DNA from: Geodermatophilus amargosae
GTDB taxonomy: Bacteria > Actinomycetota > Actinomycetes > Mycobacteriales > Geodermatophilaceae
Length of the DNA stretch: 64,000 nt
Direction: 5' to 3'
NCBI RefSeq assembly: GCF_900116515.1
Contig: NZ_FPBA01000009.1
Coordinates: 1 to 64,000 of the forward strand
How positions within the stretch are numbered: the first letter of the stretch is position 1; each line of letters begins with the position of its first letter. A program made the translations under genes and the position numbers. Under the pieces are notes generated by a model, which was not told the DNA's origin, ran no database searches, and saw nothing but the letters and a program-made list of their open reading frames with translations. Below are positions 57,973 to 64,000 of this stretch, piece after piece.

Positions 57973-60357
57973 TCAGTCGGGCGTGTCGGACCGCCCGCTG
58001 TGCGCCGGGTCCGGTACCGCCCCGCGCGTGGCGGCGCCGAGGGCCGCCTCGACCCGGGCCCGCTGCTCGGCGTCGATCGGGCAGCCGGCGGGATTGCACA
58101 CGTAGAAGTAGTCGGCGGCGTCGGCCCCGAGGGTCTCGATGCGGGCGGAGGTGACGTCGAGCCCCTCGGCGGCGAGCGCGGCGGTGAGCCGGTACAGCAG
58201 CCCCGCCCGGTCCCCCGCGCGCACCTCCACGATGCTGGTCGCCTCCCCGCTGACCTCCGAGTCGTGCCAGGAGATCCGCGGCGGCGCCGAGCGGGCGGCG
58301 TCCTGCCGGTAGTCGGCCTCGCGCTGCCGCAGCCGCTCGGCCAGCGGCAGCGTCCCCTCCAAGGCCGCGCGGACGGCGTCGGCCAGGATCGTCGGCTGCG
58401 GCGCGCGGCCGAAGCGGGGACGGACGGCGAACACCGCGGTCGCCCGGTGCCCGGCCACGTTCACCTTCGCGGCACGGACGTCGAGCTGGTTGAGCGCCAG
58501 GACCCCGGCCAGCCGGCTGAACAGGCCGGGCGCGTCGGGGGCGCCGATGGTCACCTGCTGGCCGTCGGCGACGTCCTCCACCCCGACGGTCACCGTCCCG
58601 TCCTCGGCCGCCTGGGTCACCGACGGCTCCGTCGGGTGCAGGACGGGGTCGGGCTCGGCCACCGGCGTCCCGCCGAGGTGCGCCTGCACGCGCGCCACCA
58701 GGTGCGCGACCAGGTGGGCCTTCCACGGCGACCACGCCGAGACGCTCGTGGCCGCGCCGTCGGCCTGCGCCAGCGCGTGCAGCAGCTGCAGCACCTGCAC
58801 GTCGCGGCCGATGGTGTCGGCGACCCGCTCGATGGTCGCGGGGTCGTCGATGTCGCGGCGCGTGGCGGTGTCGGGCAGCAGCAGGTGGTGGCGCACCAGG
58901 GCGCCGAGGACGGCGACGTCGGGCGGCGCGAAGCCCATGCGCTCGGCCATGCCGGCCGCGATGGGCGCTCCGACCACGCTGTGGTCGCCCGGCCAGCCCT
59001 TGCCGACGTCGTGCAGCAGCGCGGCGACCAGCAGCAGGTCGGGGCGGTCGACGTCGCGGGTGAGCTCGGCGGCGGCCGCGGCTGCCTCGGCCAGGTGCCG
59101 GTCGACGGTGAACCGGTGCCACGGGTGGCGCTGCGGCAGCGACCGCACGCGGTCCCACTCGGGCAGCAGCCGCGACAGCAGCCCCTCCTGGTCGAGCTGC
59201 TCGAGGACCGGCACCGCCGAGCGCCCGCCGGCCAGCAGCCGCAGGAACGACCAGCGGACCTCGGCCGGCCAGGGCTCGGGCACCGGCGGGGAGTGCACGG
59301 CGAGCACCTTGAGCGTGTAGGGCGAGAGCAGCAGGTCGGCACGGGCGGCCGCCGCGGCGCCGCGCAGCACCAGGCCGGGGTCGGCGGCCGGGCGCGCGTC
59401 GCGGGCGAGCACGACCTCGTCGCCCTGGCGCACCACGCCCTCGGCCAGCGGCTCGCGCCGCATGCGGCGGTAGCGGGCGCGCGGGCGGCGGACCAGCGCG
59501 GCCTCCACCCGCCGCCAGGTGTCGTCGGCGACGAAGGCCAGCCGCCGCCCGGCGAGGCTCACCTCGCGCAGCAGCAGGTCCTCGTCGGCGGCGCCGTCCG
59601 TCACGAGGCCCAGGGCCGCGGCGACGGGGCGCTGCTCCTGCCGGACGAGGACGTCGGTGGGCCGGCCCGAGCGGCGCCGGAGCTCGTCGCGGACGTCGAG
59701 CAGGAACGCGTAGGCCGCCTCGACCTCGGCGGAGGGCTCGTCGACCAGCTGGGCGGCGGCGACCGCGCGCAGCACCTGCCCCTCGCGCAGGCCGCCGTAG
59801 GCCTCCTTGAGGTCGGGCTCGAGGAGGAACGCCAGCTCACCGACCTGCCGGGCCCGGCCGCGGCGCAGGTCGCGCAGCTCGGGCAGCAGCCTCGACGCCG
59901 ACTGCCGCCAGCTGGTGAGGGTGGCGGTGCGCAGCGAGGCCGCCAGGCCCGCGTCGCCGGCGACCAGCCGGGCGTCGAGCAGGCCGAGGCCCGCCTTGAC
60001 GTCGGTCGAGGCCACCGACACCGCCTCGGACACCGAGCGCACCGAGTGGTCCAGCCGCACCCCGGCGTCCCAGATCGGGTACCAGACGGCGTCGGCGAGG
60101 GCGGCCACCTCCGGCCGGCCGTCGTGGACCAGCACGAGGTCGAGGTCGCCGTGCGGCGGGGGCTCGCGCCGTCCCAGGCTGCCCACGGCGACCAGCGCGA
60201 CGCCGTCGGTGCCCGTCCGCGGCGCCGTCCCGCCGCGGGACCGCCGCGGCGGCGGCGTCCCGGTCACGGCGTCGGCCAGCAGGCTGCCCAGCCAGGCGTC
60301 GAGCAGCCGCACCCGCTCGGCGCGGGGCAGGTCGGGCAGCGACCCGAGGTCCGGCAC
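57973..60357 (-). CDS. glnD: PII uridylyltransferase/uridylyl-removing enzyme
   Basis: A 794-residue nitrogen sensor that modifies the PII protein according to glutamine. The nucleotidyltransferase motif is AVGSLGRREPPPHGDLDLVLV (GDLD in place of SDLD). An HD domain (LLHDVGKGWPGDHS, RHHLLL) and two C-terminal ACT domains (GAPDAPGLFSRLAG, RAGDRAGLLYRLTA) follow. In actinobacteria GlnD adenylylates PII. GTG start with AGGGGGA upstream. It lies downstream of glnB beyond a terminator. Confidence 0.95.
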   Translation of the reverse strand: MPDLGSLPDLPRAERVRLLDAWLGSLLADAVTGTPPPRRSRGGTAPRTGTDGVALVAVGSLGRREPPPHGDLDLVLVHDGRPEVAALADAVWYPIWDAGVRLDHSVRSVSEAVSVASTDVKAGLGLLDARLVAGDAGLAASLRTATLTSWRQSASRLLPELRDLRRGRARQVGELAFLLEPDLKEAYGGLREGQVLRAVAAAQLVDEPSAEVEAAYAFLLDVRDELRRRSGRPTDVLVRQEQRPVAAALGLVTDGAADEDLLLREVSLAGRRLAFVADDTWRRVEAALVRRPRARYRRMRREPLAEGVVRQGDEVVLARDARPAADPGLVLRGAAAAARADLLLSPYTLKVLAVHSPPVPEPWPAEVRWSFLRLLAGGRSAVPVLEQLDQEGLLSRLLPEWDRVRSLPQRHPWHRFTVDRHLAEAAAAAAELTRDVDRPDLLLVAALLHDVGKGWPGDHSVVGAPIAAGMAERMGFAPPDVAVLGALVRHHLLLPDTATRRDIDDPATIERVADTIGRDVQVLQLLHALAQADGAATSVSAWSPWKAHLVAHLVARVQAHLGGTPVAEPDPVLHPTEPSVTQAAEDGTVTVGVEDVADGQQVTIGAPDAPGLFSRLAGVLALNQLDVRAAKVNVAGHRATAVFAVRPRFGRAPQPTILADAVRAALEGTLPLAERLRQREADYRQDAARSAPPRISWHDSEVSGEATSIVEVRAGDRAGLLYRLTAALAAEGLDVTSARIETLGADAADYFYVCNPAGCPIDAEQRARVEAALGAATRGAVPDPAHSGRSDTPD

Positions 60358-60386
60358 GGTGGTCCCCCTGCTGGTTCCGTCGTGGT

Positions 60387-60445
60387 GTCGTCGGGAACGG
60401 TGTCGTCGGGACGGTGTCGTCGGGAACGGCGTCGTCGGGAACGGC
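60387..60445. repeat. Noncoding 14-15 bp repeats between glnB and glnD
   Basis: Four copies of GTCGTCGGGAACGGT-type units, one shortened by 1 bp, lie just upstream of glnD. No frame is continuous with glnD, so they are noncoding. Confidence 0.85.
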
Positions 60446-60448
60446 GTC

Positions 60449-60482
60449 GGCCGGGGCGGTGGGGCCTCCCACCACCCCGGCC
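60449..60482 (-). terminator. Terminator hairpin downstream of glnB
   Basis: GGCCGGGG, one mismatch and GGTGGG pair with CCCACC and CCCCGGCC around a 4-nt loop, 26 nt after the glnB stop. It would separate amtB-glnB from glnD. Confidence 0.75.
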
Positions 60483-60508
60483 GACGGTGCTGTCCGGTCA
60501 GGACCGGC

Positions 60509-63260
<2,752 letters not shown>

Positions 63261-63264
<4 letters not shown>

Positions 63265-63599
63265 GCCGCCGTCGCGCTCCGTGGCTGGCCGGCCTGCTCC
63301 TCACGCTCGTGATCGCCGGGTTTGTCAGCCACCACGCCAGCTCCGCACCCGACGGGCTGGAGTGGGCCGCGGGTGAGAGCGGCTTCGCCGACACCGCCCG
63401 CGACAGCGCCACCGCGGACTCCCCGCTCGCCGACTACGCCGTCTCCGGCGTCGACGACGGCCGGCTCTCCGGCGGGCTCGCCGGCGTCGCGGGTGTCGCG
63501 GTGACCCTCGTGCTCGCCGGCGGCCTCACCCTGGTGCTGCGCCGCCGGACCGGCCGCCCGGCCGCCGACGCCGCCGCGGCCGGGCCCGCCCGGGACTGA
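63261..63599 (+). CDS. cbiN: CbiN-like PDGLE-domain protein
   Basis: A 112-residue protein with one N-terminal helix, an external segment carrying the APDGLEWAAGE (PDGLE) motif, and a C-terminal helix. This arrangement is characteristic of CbiN/NikN, the small auxiliary subunit that helps load metal into CbiM. ATG start overlaps the cbiM stop. Confidence 0.9.
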
Positions 63600-63600
63600 C

Positions 63601-64000
63601 GTGGGCGCCGGACACGGCGGCCCGCTGGGGGCGGCCTACGTCGCGGGCGGCAGCGTGGTGCACCGCCTCGAGCCGCACCTGAAGCTGGTCGCCGTCCTGG
63701 CGTTCGCGCTCGTCGTCGTCGCCACCCCGGTGCACGCCGGATGGGCGCCGGCCGCCTACGCGGGGTACGCCGCCCTGGTCCTCGGCGCGGCCGCCGTCGC
63801 CCGGGTGCCGGCCGGGCGGCTGGCCCGCGGGCTGGTCGTCGAGGTGCCGTTCCTGGCATTCGCGCTGCTGCTCCCGGTCGTCTCGCGCGGGCCGCGGGTG
63901 GAGGTGCTGGGCCTGTCGCTGTCGGAGAGCGGGCTCGCGGCGGGGGGCGGGCTCCTGGCCAAGGCGACGCTGTCGGTGCTGGCCGCCACGGTGCTCGCGG
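63601..64000 (+). CDS. cbiQ: ECF transporter transmembrane subunit CbiQ (partial, runs off window)
   Basis: 133 residues are visible before the window ends. GTG start one base after the cbiN stop. The start VGAGHGGPLGAAYVAGGSV leads into HRLEPHLKLVAVLAFALVVVATP, the first helix region typical of the T component CbiQ, which couples the S component to the ATPases. The two C-terminal coupling motifs lie beyond base 64000. An ATPase gene (cbiO) is expected next. Confidence 0.85.
   Translation, partial: MGAGHGGPLGAAYVAGGSVVHRLEPHLKLVAVLAFALVVVATPVHAGWAPAAYAGYAALVLGAAAVARVPAGRLARGLVVEVPFLAFALLLPVVSRGPRVEVLGLSLSESGLAAGGGLLAKATLSVLAATVLA

Noticed and set aside
60358-60475. Extending glnD upstream through the 15-bp repeats
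   Set aside because: The repeat reading frame is not in phase with glnD, and a good ribosome-binding site precedes the GTG at 60357.

Overview
The window is 64 kb of very GC-rich DNA with actinobacterial gene order and lineage-typical families (DUF2469, DUF2631, DUF4439, a WhiG-type sigma factor, an MhuD-like haem oxygenase). GTG and TTG starts, 4-nt gene overlaps and tandem-repeat, Pro/Ala-rich tails are common. Family-level placement is tentative; a Geodermatophilaceae-like organism fits best. Nearly all of it is core chromosome. No phage, IS element, CRISPR array or tRNA gene was seen.

Layout. 1-262: the 5' end of a 16S rRNA gene on the minus strand, with its leader and two candidate promoters upstream (263-605). 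606-19627: a long minus-strand translation/RNA block (dapB, VanZ-like, M16 protease, pnp, rpsO, ribF, then truB, MATE, DHH phosphoesterase, rbfA, ylxP, infB, ylxR, nusA, rimP). It is interrupted between ribF and truB by ilvE, an MhuD-like gene and a plus-strand HAD hydrolase. 19862-32096: DUF4439 pair, AhpD-like protein, penicillin-binding protein, GNAT, ispG-M50 protease-dxr, VIT transporter, rlmN and a large Pro/Thr-rich membrane protein. 32223-34740: SpoU methyltransferase, PPK2 and a DUF952-GNAT fusion on the plus strand. 34808-51809: the classical actinobacterial block cdsA-frr-pyrH-tsf-rpsB, M23, whiG, xerC-dprA-comM-yraN, DUF2469-rnhB, an orphan response regulator, lepB, rplS, NUDIX, trmD-rimM-khpA-rpsP. 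51968-57882: VOC protein, proS, lipoprotein, amidohydrolase-ffh and a zinc-ribbon protein with pentapeptide repeats. 57973-62214: glnD, glnB, amtB (nitrogen sensing). 62560-64000: cbiM-cbiN-cbiQ (Co/Ni ECF uptake; cbiQ runs off the end) behind a Nur-like operator.

How they work together. Most genes build or service the translation machinery (r-proteins, IF2, EF-Ts, RRF, rRNA/tRNA modification, signal recognition and secretion) or the envelope (isoprenoid, CDP-DAG, lysine/DAP, PBP, proteases). Accessory functions are metal and nitrogen uptake, haem degradation and polyphosphate/nucleotide handling.

Unusual signals. (1) A 56-bp palindromic intergenic repeat with two copies 86% identical, plus two diverged relatives, all at gene 3' ends. 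(2) In-frame tandem repeats in rimP, infB, cdsA, rpsP and the zinc-ribbon gene. (3) A probable CTG start on the M50 protease, overlapping the dxr stop. (4) Seven plus-strand genes whose -10-like hexamer sits 6-7 nt before the start codon, suggesting leaderless mRNAs. (5) A TTGCAA-N5-GTGCAA operator inside the cbiMNQ promoter. (6) A response regulator with a degenerate phospho-acceptor site.
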